64,000 nt of DNA from Papilionanthe hookeriana x Papilionanthe teres (lineage: Eukaryota > Streptophyta > Magnoliopsida > Asparagales > Orchidaceae), in the NCBI GenBank assembly GCA_022702705.1, contig CM040423.1:127772295-127836294 (forward strand). Direction: 5' to 3'. Numbering within the stretch: position 1 is the first letter of the stretch; each line of letters opens with the position of its first letter. The translations under genes and the position numbers were made by a program. Shown piece by piece: positions 11,116 to 23,231 of this stretch. The notes beneath the pieces are model-generated. The model was not told the origin of the DNA, made no database searches, and was given only the letters and a program-made list of their open reading frames with translations.

Positions 11116-13886
11116 TGTTGACCTCACTTTTGGTTAAGGTCTAGTCTCTCTTTTGGATAGCCTAGGGTCTAGCCATAGGACTCTCCTGGTGACTTTCTTA
11201 GAGGACTAGTCATGGAACCCTCCCCATAGAAATTCAAAACTCTTCTTGCTTCACCAGGGGGTTTTCATATGCTTAAGGCCTCACCTCCACCTTTTGGTAG
11301 GAAAAAGGCAAGCATAAGGAATCCAAGGGAAGTCTCCTATAGGTGGTCAGACCTTAGGATTTGCTCTGAAGGAGGTCTGGAGCTCACCACTCATACACTT
11401 CACATTCGCAACATACACATCCTAATTTCAACCTTGAACTCTTTGAAAACTCATGTGGATAGCCCAGGCCTAATTCTATGATTAAGTGGTTGGGAAAAAC
11501 ACATAGAAGACCAAATGAGGGTGACCCTTCATCTATAACTCAATTTAAACCATTACATCATGCTCACTTTGAAGCCATCTTCAAATCTCCAAAGTTTCAA
11601 TTTCTGGCCCCCGGCCTCCCAAAATTCCCTAAATAACCAAAAATTCTTCAAATTCACCAAAGTTCCCAAAAAATAATTCCAAGATATTCCTTACCACTCA
11701 AATTGATCATTCATGACCAAAAATTCCAAAATTTCCAAAAATACCCCCCCCAATAACCTCAAAATAACCAAAATATCCTTTTTGCCCAAAAATCCAAAAA
11801 ATTCCAAAAAAATTCTCAAAAAATTCTAGAAAATCCTAAAAATCCCCAATTTCATTTTGTTCAACTACACTATGGGTCAATTTATCCAAATTAATACACT
11901 TTCAATCAAAAATCCCAACTTGGCCCATTTAACCTAAAGGTGCCTAAACAAAACCCAATCTTGACCCAATTGATCCTGATTTTCATCAAATTCAATTCTA
12001 AACCAAAATTCAAAATACCCAATATCAACTTAGACCAAATGCAAGTCCAATGTGACCCTCATTTGAATCCAATTCCACTTGAAATCCAAAATCCCCAAAT
12101 TGGTCTAAATAACCCAAAACTCTTAAAGTGAGCCAATGTCAATCGATTCATCCAAACTTTCAATTCAAAACTCTTTATAACACCTCCTTAAACTTAATTG
12201 GATCATCAATTTCCCATAATTTGAGATCAGGTCTTACCCAAAATCCATTTTGGACCAAAACCTCCCCATTTTGACCCAAGCTGGACACATGTTCTAAATC
12301 CACCAAATTGACCCCCTAAACCTTGTCAAAACCATTTTATATCTTCATGACAGTTCTTCGAAACAACCATATCTACATTATTACTGAAGACATCGGAACC
12401 CCATTCCCACTCAAACCCAATCTAATTTGACCTGCACTGCATTTTACTTTTCTTGCATGATAAATAAGATTGTTGCATGAAAACTGAAACCTTTAGGATA
12501 GCCACAAAACTGAAACCCAAAACTAAATTAAAATTCATAAAAGATAAAATTCACCTCCATAATATTTCAAAATATAAGACAACTCAAAATTTAATCACAA
12601 ACAGAACAACAAAAATTACAACTTTGACTAAATTAAAACGTCTCGTTGGATGATCGGGAATACCTCGGATGATGTAACCCACGTGTTGCTAACGGGATTT
12701 CCCATGATCTAATTAAAAGTGTGGAACTCATTCAGTTGAGTTTAGCAAATTCATCTGGACTAAGTGAATCCGATGAAAATAACGGTGCCGGGATGACGGA
12801 ACCGTGGGATCTTAATCGGTTCTGTTTAATCAACTTTAAGATTTGTTTTAATTAAAACACTAAAATATTTGGATTCTAAGACTTTTCTAAACCAAAACAC
12901 TTCTCTCATCTCCTAATTTATGTTTTCTAAAACTAAATCTCTACGACAATAAGGAGCTAGGAGCACAGTGGGCAGCACGACCATCGTCAATAGCAAAACT
13001 TGGGTCTACATCAGCAAAACCTTTCTTAGAAATTAAATAACAAAGCCATAGGACTTCGAGGTGGTTTTCCTAGTGCAACATAAATCCTTAACTTTTTGTT
13101 AGGTATTTGCATAGTTATCTTACGCAGATTAAGCCCTAACCGGTCTTAGGATTCCGAGGTAGTTGTTTGGTACGACATAAACCCTCACATCTTCGAGGCT
13201 GTTTGTATGATTGTGTCATACAAATATAAGTCTTAATTAATTAAAATAGGTAGGATGAAACATTAAATAAACTCCCAAATCGAAGCCAAACAATAGGATA
13301 GTTTGGGAAGTTGCCAAGATTCTTCTTGGATCTCTAGCTTCCCCCACTTCTCTTCCTTTGGATTCCTGAAATAAAAAGCTCCAAATTTGATTCATTCCCA
13401 ATTGAAATTTCCAAAATCCAATTGTTTGAAAACCTTAAACTTTGAAATTCTTGAGAGCAAAATAACTGATCATTATCAAGAGTTTTCTTAAGTGTCTTCG
13501 GACATTTAGGATGTAATTAACTATAGGGGCTTGCCCTTATAGGGAACTTTAAGAACCCAGGTAATATAAACCCTTCTTAATTCCTTTATATTAAGCTGAG
13601 GAACCTGTCGGCTTATAAAATTGGTTCGCAGACCAAACGGATGTCACAAATCTTCTAGTTTATTTAATCGAATCCCATCATCAAGCAGTGTGCCTATTCT
13701 TTGGGATAGATTCACAGTTTGTGGTGCGATGCTTGTTTATATAAACTATTTGGGATGTGAGATCAGTTTGATTTTACATCTTAAAATTTTTAAACTTAAA
13801 ATTATTTTTCAAAAATCAAATGCTACTTTTCAAATTATATATATATACCTGAATTAAATTTTAAAACAAGAAAAAATATGCCGACA
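11116..13886 (+). mobile_element. Tat-1 5' LTR (2.77 kb, short form)
   Basis: It begins TGTTGACCTCA and ends ATGCCGACA, with the same termini as the other Tat LTRs here. The first 1.3 kb and last 1.4 kb align by eye with the ends of the 6.8-7.6 kb LTRs, for example the Cys-His-free low-G stretch at 11580-12330 and the text around 12430 matching about 41130. The middle 4-5 kb is absent, including the TATA-like box and donor-like site seen in the others. It is preceded by AGGGG (11111-11115). No gene is seen in it; a TTG-initiated frame at 13621 recurs in all copies but is not credible as a gene. Confidence 0.85.
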
Positions 13887-13891
13887 GCTTC

Positions 13892-13908
13892 TGGCGACTC
13901 CACTGGGA
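13892..13908 (+). other. Primer-binding site of Tat-1
   Basis: TGGCGACTCCACTGGGA lies five bases after the LTR end. The Tat-4 version is TGGCGACTTCGCTGGGGA. Ogre-type elements are reported to prime with tRNA-Arg; I could not check the tRNA match here. Confidence 0.8.
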
Positions 13909-14495
13909 CTAGTTCCTCCCTCCATTTTGATCAGATGGTTTTGCTTTCATAAATCAGTAGTAAATCCATGCCCCTAGTAGATCAGACTACTATTCTTTCG
14001 TTAACATATCTTGTTCATTTCTGTCTTGAACAAGTATGATCAACTCTTCTCAGATTTTGGAGCCACTGTTTAGACACCCCTAACCAAAGAGGTTCTGAAA
14101 TCCTCCTTTTGTTACCTCTCTAAAGAGGTGGGGTCGGACCCCCAATAGGTGTGTTGGTGGATTAATTCCACTTGGGCAATGTGTGTTGTCAAAAGGGATC
14201 CTCAGCAGGGTCCTTTGCTTCACCTTCTTCTTCTGTCTCTTGGATTTAACTTTCTACCTTCGGTAAGTTAATCCACCTTTAAAATTTTAAATATCATTTA
14301 AAACAAACACATGAAAATCTAAAATAAAATAAAAGAAAAAGAAGTAAAAAATATGATAAGAGAAAATAATAATATATTAAATGAAATAAAAAATTTTACC
14401 CATTTCACAGAACGATCTTTTTCATAGTGTTCATACTATGATGACAAGGTCTTTGGTCCTTCATAAATTTTGGAACGTTTCTTTTTACAGTCGAA
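13909..14495 (+). other. Tat-1 5' leader with a candidate intron (14263-14490)
   Basis: Non-coding leader between primer-binding site and gag. A good plant donor, ACCTTCG|GTAAGT at 14263, and an acceptor, CTTTTTACAG ending at 14490, bracket a 228-bp AT-rich stretch, five bases before the gag ATG at 14496. The leaders of Tat-2 and Tat-4 align up to about 14160 but show no equally clear pair, so splicing is a suggestion only. Confidence 0.45.
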
Positions 14496-15737
14496 ATGTC
14501 AACCCCTTCGCTGACTTTCTCCTGCGACCTGCCCTCTTCTCGTGAGGCTCGTCTCGCAGCACCGTTAATTCATTTTGGAGCCGACTTCAGTGAGTTTGAA
14601 GTCGTGCTTGAAAAAGCCCTGTTCGTGGTCCTGAAAATTGCCGCCCCCGAAGTACAAGAACCATCTGCTGAGTTTGACCTGAAATCCCATGAAGACTTCC
14701 CTTCTGCTAAGAAGGTGAAGATGACTATTGTCCCCGTCAAACCAGTTGACTCCGTGACAGGGAGAGTCGTCACCTCTACTGCTTCCAGCTTCGTCGTTAC
14801 AGTACCTACTTCCCCGTCTGTGAAAGGGAAAGAAATTCTGCACGAGGAGGAGTCTGACAAAGCTTTCCCTGCTTTGCCTTCTGTCTTTGAGATTGGTTCC
14901 AGTTCCAAGGTTCCCCTGCTGACAAAATCCCAAAAGAGGAACAGCAACCGGAAGCTTCGTAAGGCTGCCAATGCACAAGCTGCAACTTTTCCAGTGATTG
15001 ATGAGATTCCTCAGCAGGAGGAACTCGGTTTACCGAATACCTCTCCTCTCCTCCGAGGTAGTTGGTTCCACCCTTTAGTTGGTACTACTGGAAATGAAAG
15101 TCTTCATAGGATTGTTGCTGCGCTTCCAGCACCGCACAGTCGTGAGGATGAAGGAAAGAAGTCCACACCCATCTCTCGAGCTTATACTCTTCTACGGAGA
15201 TTGGCCGAATTGGAAGGATGTTATGTCGCCAAACTTCTTAAAAGGATGGGATGTGCAATATCCCCAGAAGTGAAAGAGGAAATTTTGAAAATGGAAAAGC
15301 CTAGCAGAGTTTCTGTCAAGTACCGTTTAGGAAATCGTGTTGAGACAACTATCACCGATTCGACACCCATGTTACGAAGACCAGTCAAGTCTCGGCTAGG
15401 TCCAAGAATGCCACCCAAAGAACTTCTGAGAAGGAAGAGAGGATTGCTTTCCTCTGTACATGGTCTGCACTCTAGGGAGCACACTTCCTCTCTTGATTTT
15501 GATGTCCCCACTGAGACTTTTCGTCATGAGGCATCAATTCTAGAGAAGAGAGTGTGGTTACCGAAAGTCGCTGCACCTGTCCGCTTCGAAAAGTCTACAA
15601 ATCATCAAGCGGATTATAAGTCCGACACTCCTATTTCCACCACCCCTGTTGCTTCAGAATCAGTGGCAGAAGAAGGGTTGATGGAGGATAGAATTCAGAA
15701 ACTCCGTGAAGAGATTTCAGAATTAACTAAGGAGTAA
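14496..15737 (+). pseudogene. Tat-1 gag N-terminal extension (ORF1-like), 413 codons
   Basis: A long frame upstream of the capsid region with no known domain that I recognise. It is rich in basic and Ser/Pro residues, and its conserved blocks are shared with Tat-2 and Tat-4: FG..F near the start, SVFEIGSSSK followed by LTKSQKRN, FHPL, LLKRMG and SRLGPR. The ATG follows an acceptor-like TTTTTACAG. It stops at TAA 15735-15737, but the next codons continue in the same frame into gag and align with uninterrupted sequence in the other copies. The stop is therefore probably a mutation and this was one long Gag. Ogre elements are known for an extra ORF before gag; homology to that ORF is untested. 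Confidence 0.75.
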
Positions 15738-17356
15738 GGATTGGAAGTTGATGATGAATATTTCCACCTGTCCGATCACTTGGATAATGAATTCATGGAA
15801 ATCAACATGGTCGATACCAGGGCCACAGTGTCTGCACGTGAAGCTTCTCGTGAGGAGGATGCAATAGAAGAGCTTCAAAGAGCCGTGTCCACTAGAGACG
15901 AAGTGATCAGCAAATTGGAAAAGAGAGTGGAGGAGATGATCGCCGCTATGACTACCATGGCCACATTGCATGGACAATCTCAGTCACGTCGGACAGCATC
16001 TCCAGAAATCAATCAGCCTGAGATAATACACATCACCGATGAAAGAAGAGAGGCCGCCTCTGCCAACGAGAATGAGCTTCCAAAGAAGGATTCAACCCCG
16101 AATCTACCAGAAAAGGATCTTAAGCAAATCGTCGAACAGCAAGTTCGGGAGGCCTTGGCCCAGTCCAAAGGCGAAGCATCAGTTTCAAAGGGTAGACCCT
16201 ACCTGGAGGAATTTGATGTTGTACTTTACTCCAAAGACTTCGTGCCACCGACCTTCAAAACGTTCGACAGAATAGGAAACCCTCGGCAGCATATAGCGCA
16301 ATTCAGAGCCAGCTGTTGCAATACAGGAGGAAGTGAAGCGCTATTGTTCCGTCAGTTTGTCAGCAGCCTGTCAGGAATAGCTTTTGATTGGTATGCTGAA
16401 ATTCCTAATGGATAGATAAAGACTTTCGCAGAAATGGAAAGCATGTTCATAAAGAGATTCGCCGGTGCTCAGCGTCATTTCACCATAGGAGATCTCGTGG
16501 AAGAACGTCAGAAGCCCGACAAGACTTTGGTTGACTACATCTTAAGGTGGAGAAACTTAAGCATGAAATGCGAACCCCAGCTACAAGAACAGCACTGATC
16601 GATATACTACTGAAGAGTATTCATGGTCTGGTAGCTTTCATGCTTAAGGGTCTCATGATCAAGTCCTTCGAGAAACTGCTCAGCAAGGCCAGCTGTTTAT
16701 AAGAAGAAATCAAGCACACGGAGCCTGCAGAAAAGACAGAGAAAACAAAACTAGCAAAGGCTTATGAGAAGAGATCTGGCGTAGTAGCCACGGTCGATAA
16801 AGGAAAGCAACTGATGATGATTCAGACCGAGCAATCACCTCAGTAGTAGAGTCAGCCTCAACAGTACGGACAGTCACGTCCACCGTAGAATAATCAGCCC
16901 GGTCAGCAACAACAGAGATTGTATAGGATAGACGGGAGACTAGTTCCTACAATATCAGAACGACTACGCAGAAACTACTCTTTCAAAGATGATACTGTAG
17001 CAAAGATGTTCAAGAATTTGCTGAAGAAGCCCAAGTTCAAGTTGCCCAAGCCGAAAAAGCCAGAAGAGGTGAATAACAAAGATCAGCCCAACTTCTGTCC
17101 CTATCACCGGATGCTTGGACATACAATTGAGAACTGCTTCAGCTTCAAGGATCGGCTTCGAGCGGAATTACAAAGAAGAAAATATAACGATACCGAAGGA
17201 ATATCTGAAGGAGCCTGAAAAAGGTTCAATAAATGTAATTTCAGCCGAGCCAATCTCTCTGCTTGACCCATATGCTGGTAAGGGTGGATGGAGTGCAATT
17301 TGGAATGAACTCAAGAAGGTCTTGAATCAGATTCAGTCTGCTCTAAAGACTCCAAG
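15738..17356 (+). pseudogene. gag: Tat-1 gag capsid and zinc-knuckle region
   Basis: The frame 15741-16415 continues from the N-terminal extension and reaches the Retrotrans_gag core (PRQHIAQFRASCC, LSGIAFDWYAEIP). A TAG (16413-16415) interrupts before the KRFAGAQRHF block, and a frameshift follows near 16595. A zinc-knuckle-like motif, CPYHRMLGHTIENC, appears at about 17098-17140 in frame 16919-17218, then the frame shifts again. Gag would form the particle and bind the genomic RNA. At least five breaks make it non-functional. Tat-4 has the same region nearly intact (55805-57454). Confidence 0.9.
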
Positions 17357-18542
17357 ATGAAAGCTTCACCGAGGAAGCTACCGCAACGAGAGTGGAGGAA
17401 GAAAGAGATCTTGAATGAGATTAAAGACAATAGCGCAGAGGATAGGATAGGGGCTGCTCCCGTTAGACTGGTTGTCTCGGATTCAGGGGTGAAATTCCTC
17501 GAACCCCTGACTTTGTATCATTATCTTTATACCCCTCCAGGGTCTCCTAATAATGATATAAATGATGTTGGCTACGTTCTTACTATCTCTAGTGATGACG
17601 TAACTAATCACAACCTATCTAACCCTGATTTCGATTCCCAAAATGATCCTCAAATCATATTAACTTCCACTAAAGATAAAGAAGACATCGACAACACCTG
17701 CTATGACAGTACGAGAAGTGAGGAACCAGTCCTCGAGTGCAAAGGAGCTCCACTTGACATCAGTTTGGACTTCTCAGATACAGAAGGACCTCTGGGTCCA
17801 GAAGAAGAAGAAATAACAGAAGTGCATTTAAGGAGTGGCAAGGTGCTACCTCCGAGAATAACTCCGAGTGGACAAAGGAAAGCGAGATAGTCACTCAAGA
17901 AGAAATACCTCCAAACTATCGAAGAAATACAAGTTCGAAATGAAGTTGAAAACCCAAATAAAGTGGATTACAACGTGTTAGCTCATCTCAGGAAGTTGCC
18001 GGCCAAACTAAGTATTTACGATGCTCTGATCCTGTCAAAGGAGATGAGAGATCAAGGCTCTACTTGATCCCGACATTTGCTTAGCGCAATTGGCTAGCAC
18101 ATCCTCAGATGGAGTTTGCACCATAAAGGAACAGCTTGGCATGACTTTAACTGACGAAGATTTGCTACTCTGTACGTACCGATCACAATCGTCCACTCTA
18201 CATTTCGTCATCATCGGCGGATTCGTGCTTTCCAGAGTCTTAGTAGATCCTGGAGCGTCGCTCAATATAATGAGTCTACGGACGTTAGCTTACTTGGACA
18301 TCGACACCCAAGATCTTTCAATGGATAAAATGATGTTAAGAGGTTTCAATCAGAATGGAGAAAGAGCCCTCGGATCTATAACGCTACAAATGAAAATCAG
18401 AAATCTAGTAACAACTGCAAAATTCCATGTCATCGATGCGGATACTTCGTTCAATACCCTGCTTGGTCGACCGTGGCTCCATGAGTACAATATGGTCTCG
18501 TCGTCGCTTCACCAGTGCATCAAATACTACAAAGATGGATAA
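17357..18542 (+). pseudogene. pro: Tat-1 linker and aspartic protease
   Basis: After an acidic linker (17357-17890, ending near EITEVHLRSGKVLPP) the frame 18090-18542 encodes a retropepsin-like domain: SRVLVDPGASLNIM with the presumed catalytic Asp at 18246-18248, then FHVIDADTSFNTLLGRPWLHE. DPGA replaces the common D(S/T)GA and is also found in Tat-4, so it is a family trait rather than decay. The enzyme would cleave the Gag-Pol polyprotein. Frame breaks lie at about 17888 and 18060. Confidence 0.87.
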
Positions 18543-19463
18543 GAACATTGCATTAAAGGGGATCTACAGCCGTTTTCAATACATGAAGTGGGCATCCATG
18601 AAGACGCCGCTTACTATGCTCCTCTGAAGAAAATAGTATTTTCAAGAGACATTATAATAAGCAAAATTGAAGACTCAAAGGAACTACAAGGACAAGACTG
18701 TATGGCCCCAGTTCAACAATCTCATACCGCTCCTTCTCAACAAGTTGGTAAAAGTTCTTCTAGCCCACACATCCGAGAAAGAATTTCTCAAATTATTGAA
18801 CAGGCGAAGCCAACAATCAACATTGACATGGAAGAAAGTTCCGAAGAAGATAAAGAAATAATGATGAAGAGTTAGAAGAAGCCTCAGTTCGAGATCTCTC
18901 TGGACGACGAAGCAAAGGATGAATAAGAATCGATGTACGATCGGATTAACCACTATGTTCAAACCATGACCCTTACTCTAATCCAATCTCAAAAGGTAGA
19001 GACTATAGAGGTCAAGGAAGTTCATAACGATGGTTTTAAACCATTCAAGTTTTACAAAGCATCCCCTTCCACTTCTGAACCTTGTGTAATTCTTGAAGAA
19101 AATGACTTAAATGAATTAATTGAATTACCTTTTGGCTACTTTTCGCCTTGTGTACAAAAGTTAATTCAACAAGGATATGTGTCAAATTAAATACCAAAGG
19201 ATAAGTTACAATTGTTCAAAAAATTATGGAATGTAAAAGGAAAGAAACTCAATTCGAAAGAAGGACTTGGGTTTCGTACGCTCAGACCAGTCGATGACTC
19301 AAAATTTTGCATGGTTGTTACTAGTCAGTCAAAAGAAGATTTCCTGGACATTCAAGTTGAATATGAAGATCAGCCAATAGGTGATGCTCCGCCAGAATTC
19401 GAAGAAGAAATCAAATCAACAGTCGATGAATTAAGAGAAATCAATCTCGGGACTGAGGAGTAG
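18543..19463 (+). pseudogene. Tat-1 protease-RT connector
   Basis: Frames 18588-18875, 18933-19190 and 19212-19463 align with the Tat-4 segment 58313-59270. They share GIHEDAAYYAPLKK, the YDRINHYVQTMTL block and APPEFEEEIKSTVDELREINLGT. No enzymatic motif is recognised. Several stops separate the pieces. Confidence 0.75.
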
Positions 19464-20163
19464 CCCCAACCGACTTTCATAAGTTCGTTACTCAACGAAG
19501 AAGACGTTGCAGACTTGGTCAGGTTATTATCAGAATTCAAAGATTGCTTCACTTGGAGCTATGATGAAATGCCAGGACTATCTCTGGCAGTCGTAGTTCA
19601 CCACCTCGGAGTGGATAAGAATGTGATGCCAGTAAAGCAAGCTCCCAGAAGGATGCACCTCGAGATAGAACAGTAAGTTACAGCAGAAATCAAGAAATTA
19701 ATATACGCTAATTTTGTCCGAGAAGAACAGTATCTGACGTGGTTAGCTAATGTTGTGCCAGTGAAAAAGAAAAATGGACAAATTTGAGTGTGTGTCGACT
19801 TCAGGGACTTAAACAAAGCATGTCCAAAAGGATGAATTCCCGTTACCGATACCGAAACTAATGGTGGACATCGCGTCGACACATGAAACTTTCTCCTTTA
19901 TGGATGGGTCTTCAGGGTACAATTAGATCAAGATGGCACCAGAAGACGCAGCCCTCACAGCTTTCAGAACTCCGATCGGGATTTACTGCTACACCGTGAT
20001 GCCGTTTGGACTGAAGAACGCAGGAGCTACATACCAAAGAACAATGATGAGGATCTTCGATGACCTCATTCACAACCAAGTGGAATGCTATGTGGATGAT
20101 TTGGTCGTCAAGAGCAAGATAAGAGGAAATCACCTATATGATTTTAGGATCGTATTTGAATGA
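19464..20163 (+). pseudogene. pol: Tat-1 reverse transcriptase
   Basis: Reading across stops gives LANVVPVKKKNGQI, VCVDFRDLNKACP, a frame change, then MAPEDAALTAFRTPIG, VMPFGLKNAGATYQRTM and the catalytic YVDD at 20089-20100. In-frame stops (near 19674, 19787, 19923) and a one-base insertion near 19830 inactivate it. Alignment with Tat-4 59300-60077 is close. Confidence 0.92.
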
Positions 20164-20818
20164 TTACGACAATATAATCTGAAGATGGCGTTACCTCTGG
20201 GAAATTTCTCGGATTCGTTGTCCGTCATCGGGAATCGAAATCGACCCAGAGAAGATTAAAGCCATCTTAGAAATGCCCCCCCCCTAAAACCTTGAAACAA
20301 CAACGTTCATTTCAAGGAAAACTGGCATATCTGAGGCGCTTTATATCTAATCTGTCGGTTAGGTGTCAGCCTTTCTCGGCATTAATTAAAAAGGATGCCA
20401 AATTTATTTGGGAAGATAAGTGCCAGCATGCTTTCGAAGATATTAAACGATATCTAACGACACCTCCTGTTTTAGCAGCCCCTATCCCAGGTAGACCGTT
20501 GATACTTTATACCGTGGCATTAGATGAGTCCCTCGGAGCTCTACTTGCCCAAGTCAATGATTAGGGTAAAGAGAATGCACTCTACTACTTGAGTCGACGT
20601 CTAATACCCACGGAGGTAAAGTATCCTCCTATCGAGAAACATTGTCTAGCTTTGGTTTTTGCCACTCAAAAGCTCAGACATTACATGTTGTCTCATAAAG
20701 TCAATCTGATTTCGAAGGTTAATCCTTTGCAATATTTGATGAGCCAACCAACGTTTTCTGGACGCTTAGCAAGGTGGTTAATGATATTATTGCAATTCGA
20801 TATAACCTTTGTGCCCCT
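20164..20818 (+). pseudogene. pol: Tat-1 RNase H (RT-associated), cut by Tat-2
   Basis: The pieces SFQGKLAYLRRFISNLS, LILYTVALDESLGALLAQVND and YPPIEKHCLALVFATQKLRHYML are the RT-connection and Gypsy-type RNase H. The frame is lost at LQFDITFVPL where the Tat-2 LTR begins (20819). In Tat-4 the corresponding sequence continues into a second RNase H. A TGA and short deletions near 20161-20290 precede it. Confidence 0.87.
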
Positions 20819-23223
20819 TGTTGACCTCATTTTTGATGAGGTCTCCTCTTCTTCTTTTTAATACTTAGGATCTAGCCTTAGGCTTTTCCTTTGACTATCT
20901 TAGAGGACTAGAATTGGGATCCACCATCTAGAATTTCAAACCACTTCTTAACTCCCCGCAAACTCCACAAACTTGACTCGTAGACCCCTAATCACCTAGA
21001 GGGTTGAAATCAAATGTGGAAGTTTAAAGGATGAGTTCCTATGGGACTCTTTGGCCTTAGGACCGCCTCGGGTGGCCCAGTGCAGTGAAGGGGCCGACTT
21101 ACACACACATTACACTTATACACTACACCTACACACTACACTTCCACATACCTCCTAAAACCACACCCATACCTAACTTGACCTCCCGACTCATGTAGGT
21201 GATTCACATGGAAGATCCTTAACCCCTAAGCCCTCGGCTAAGAGGGTTAGGAACAACATAGTGAATGCCTCAAATGAGTCCCTTCATGGCTCATGTGGGC
21301 TTGATATGGCTTCATGGCTCAACCAAAATGATTTCACTCCACTCAAATTCACCCAATCTTCAATTTCCCAAATTTTTAATTTCCCAAATTTTCAATTTTT
21401 GACCCCCGGGACCCTACACCCGCTTAGCCTACCCAAAACCCTTAAAATTACCCAAATTTCTCAAAATTTTCCAAATTACCCAAAATTCTCCAAAATCATT
21501 CCCAAACATTTCCACATCACTTAAATTGATCATCCATACCCAAAAATACCAAAAATTCCAAAAATACCTCCCAATACCCTCCAAATACACAAAATACCCC
21601 TCTTGGCCAAAAAATCCAAAAATTCAGAAAATTCCCAGAAAATTCCAGAAAATCTCAAATATTCCCAATTTCATTTTGTCCAACTACACCATGGGCCAAT
21701 TTTGTCAATTTACCCTACTTTTGTCAAAACCCCCAATTTGACCCATTTTAACCCAAAGTGAACCCGATGTCAAACCAAACCTACCCAATTGTCCCCAATT
21801 TTGGTCCAATTCAATTCTAAACTTCAATTAAATATCCCCAATACCAATCTAGACCAAATCCAAGTCCAATTTGATTGACATTTGGATCCAATCTCACTTT
21901 TGGCCTCAAAGCCCAATTTGGACCCATGACCCAAACCTAACCCAAACTCACCCAATTCAATTCCAATTAACCCCAAATCTTTTCTAAATCTCCCTTAACA
22001 TTCCCACAATCAAAACACTAACATAATTTGCCCAAAATTTAGACCCAAACCCCACTAAAACTCAACCCAAAGCTAAAAGGCCCAATTTTGACCTAAACCG
22101 AAACCTAACCCAAATGAGCCCAAACCCCAAAATCAAAGCCCAACCAAAGTCAAAACCTCTTTGAAACACTCCCATAAACATTTCTCAACATTGATTTTAC
22201 ATCAATTTCAACTCTAGCCCAACATTAGCCCAACTTGGCCCACTTGGACCTACATAGGCCCACTTACCAAATAAACCCAAATTCAAACCAATTCAACTCC
22301 AAATCACACCAAATTGACTCCAAGCCCTTCATAGAACATCCCTAAACCAATTATGGCATTTATTTGACAAAGTTCTTCACAAGATCTTTACCCAAATGCC
22401 CATCCTAAAATCAAAAAGCCCATTCCCCTTAAACTTTCCTAAAAGCCCACTTCACCACATTCAAAAGCCCAAATCCATCCAAAGCCCACATGGCACTTCC
22501 CCTCATCATCCATTTAATCAAAATCACCCCTAAGTTTCAAAATCATCAATTAAACCATTCCAAATCAAGCTTCATGCAAATTTTCACCAAAATTTCCAAA
22601 ATTCTTAAAACCCATTTCCATGAAATTGACTCAACTTTCCCCAAGCCAAAGACAAGCCATGCAAGCCATGGACAAGCCACATGAAGCCATGGAAGGCTTG
22701 ACATGTGACCATGCCATTAATGGTAAAAGGAGGGGCCCCTTTCCTAATCTTTCATTAAGCATTTTTTACCTTAAGCATGTCTCACACTAAACCATGTTTA
22801 GCCACCTCATCATGGATAGAGACCACACCACTCTCCCTTGGCTGACCCAACTGATCCTCTCAGCCCAAAATCAGAGCCATGGGGAGGTGCACCCAACCCA
22901 AACCAATGGGTTGACCAAATTAAGGCCAAAATGACCCCCTCCCCATTCCATTTTAATTCAAAGCCTTTACACATGGCAATTGCCAATTGATTGCACAAAC
23001 CTCCAGCCCACGACCCACCTGGACTCGAGAGTGACCCATGCCTGCCGGCCAGCCGCCTGGAGCGCCGAAAAACACCATGGCCGAGACCTTGGGAAGAGCC
23101 AAAGTTTGGAATTCCCACTTGCTGAGTTGCCCCATGCCAAATGGTCACTATGGCTGTTCTTCTCCTCACCAGAGCAGCTGATCCCATGCCTCAACTCCCC
23201 CTGGAAGGCTCTCCAGCCTCTCC

Positions 23224-23231
23224 TATTTAAA
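23224..23231 (+). promoter_or_regulatory. TATA-like box of the Tat-2 LTR
   Basis: TATTTAAA within CTATTTAAA is conserved at 37450 and 48732 in the other long LTRs, each followed by a GC-richer stretch containing TCGGCC or ACGGCC. This position would make U3 about 2.4 kb. Confidence 0.55.

Larger units (their letters stand above)
11116..20818 (+). mobile_element. Tat-1: degenerate Tat/Ogre-type Ty3/Gypsy element, 5' part
   Basis: The element runs from a TG-starting LTR through primer-binding site, leader, an N-terminally extended gag, protease, reverse transcriptase and the start of RNase H. It inserted into the minus-strand LINE and was itself cut at 20818 by the LTR of Tat-2. The second RNase H, integrase and 3' LTR are therefore missing from the visible part and do not reappear after Tat-2. 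Many stops and frameshifts mark it as the oldest Tat copy here. Lineage is inferred from high similarity to Tat-4, which has the diagnostic extra RNase H. Confidence 0.88.

Noticed and set aside
13621..13857. A short frame near the LTR 3' end that recurs at 27300, 42320 and 53502
   Set aside because: It starts with TTG, not ATG, its length varies (61-84 codons), and its conservation is explained by the LTRs being copies of one family.
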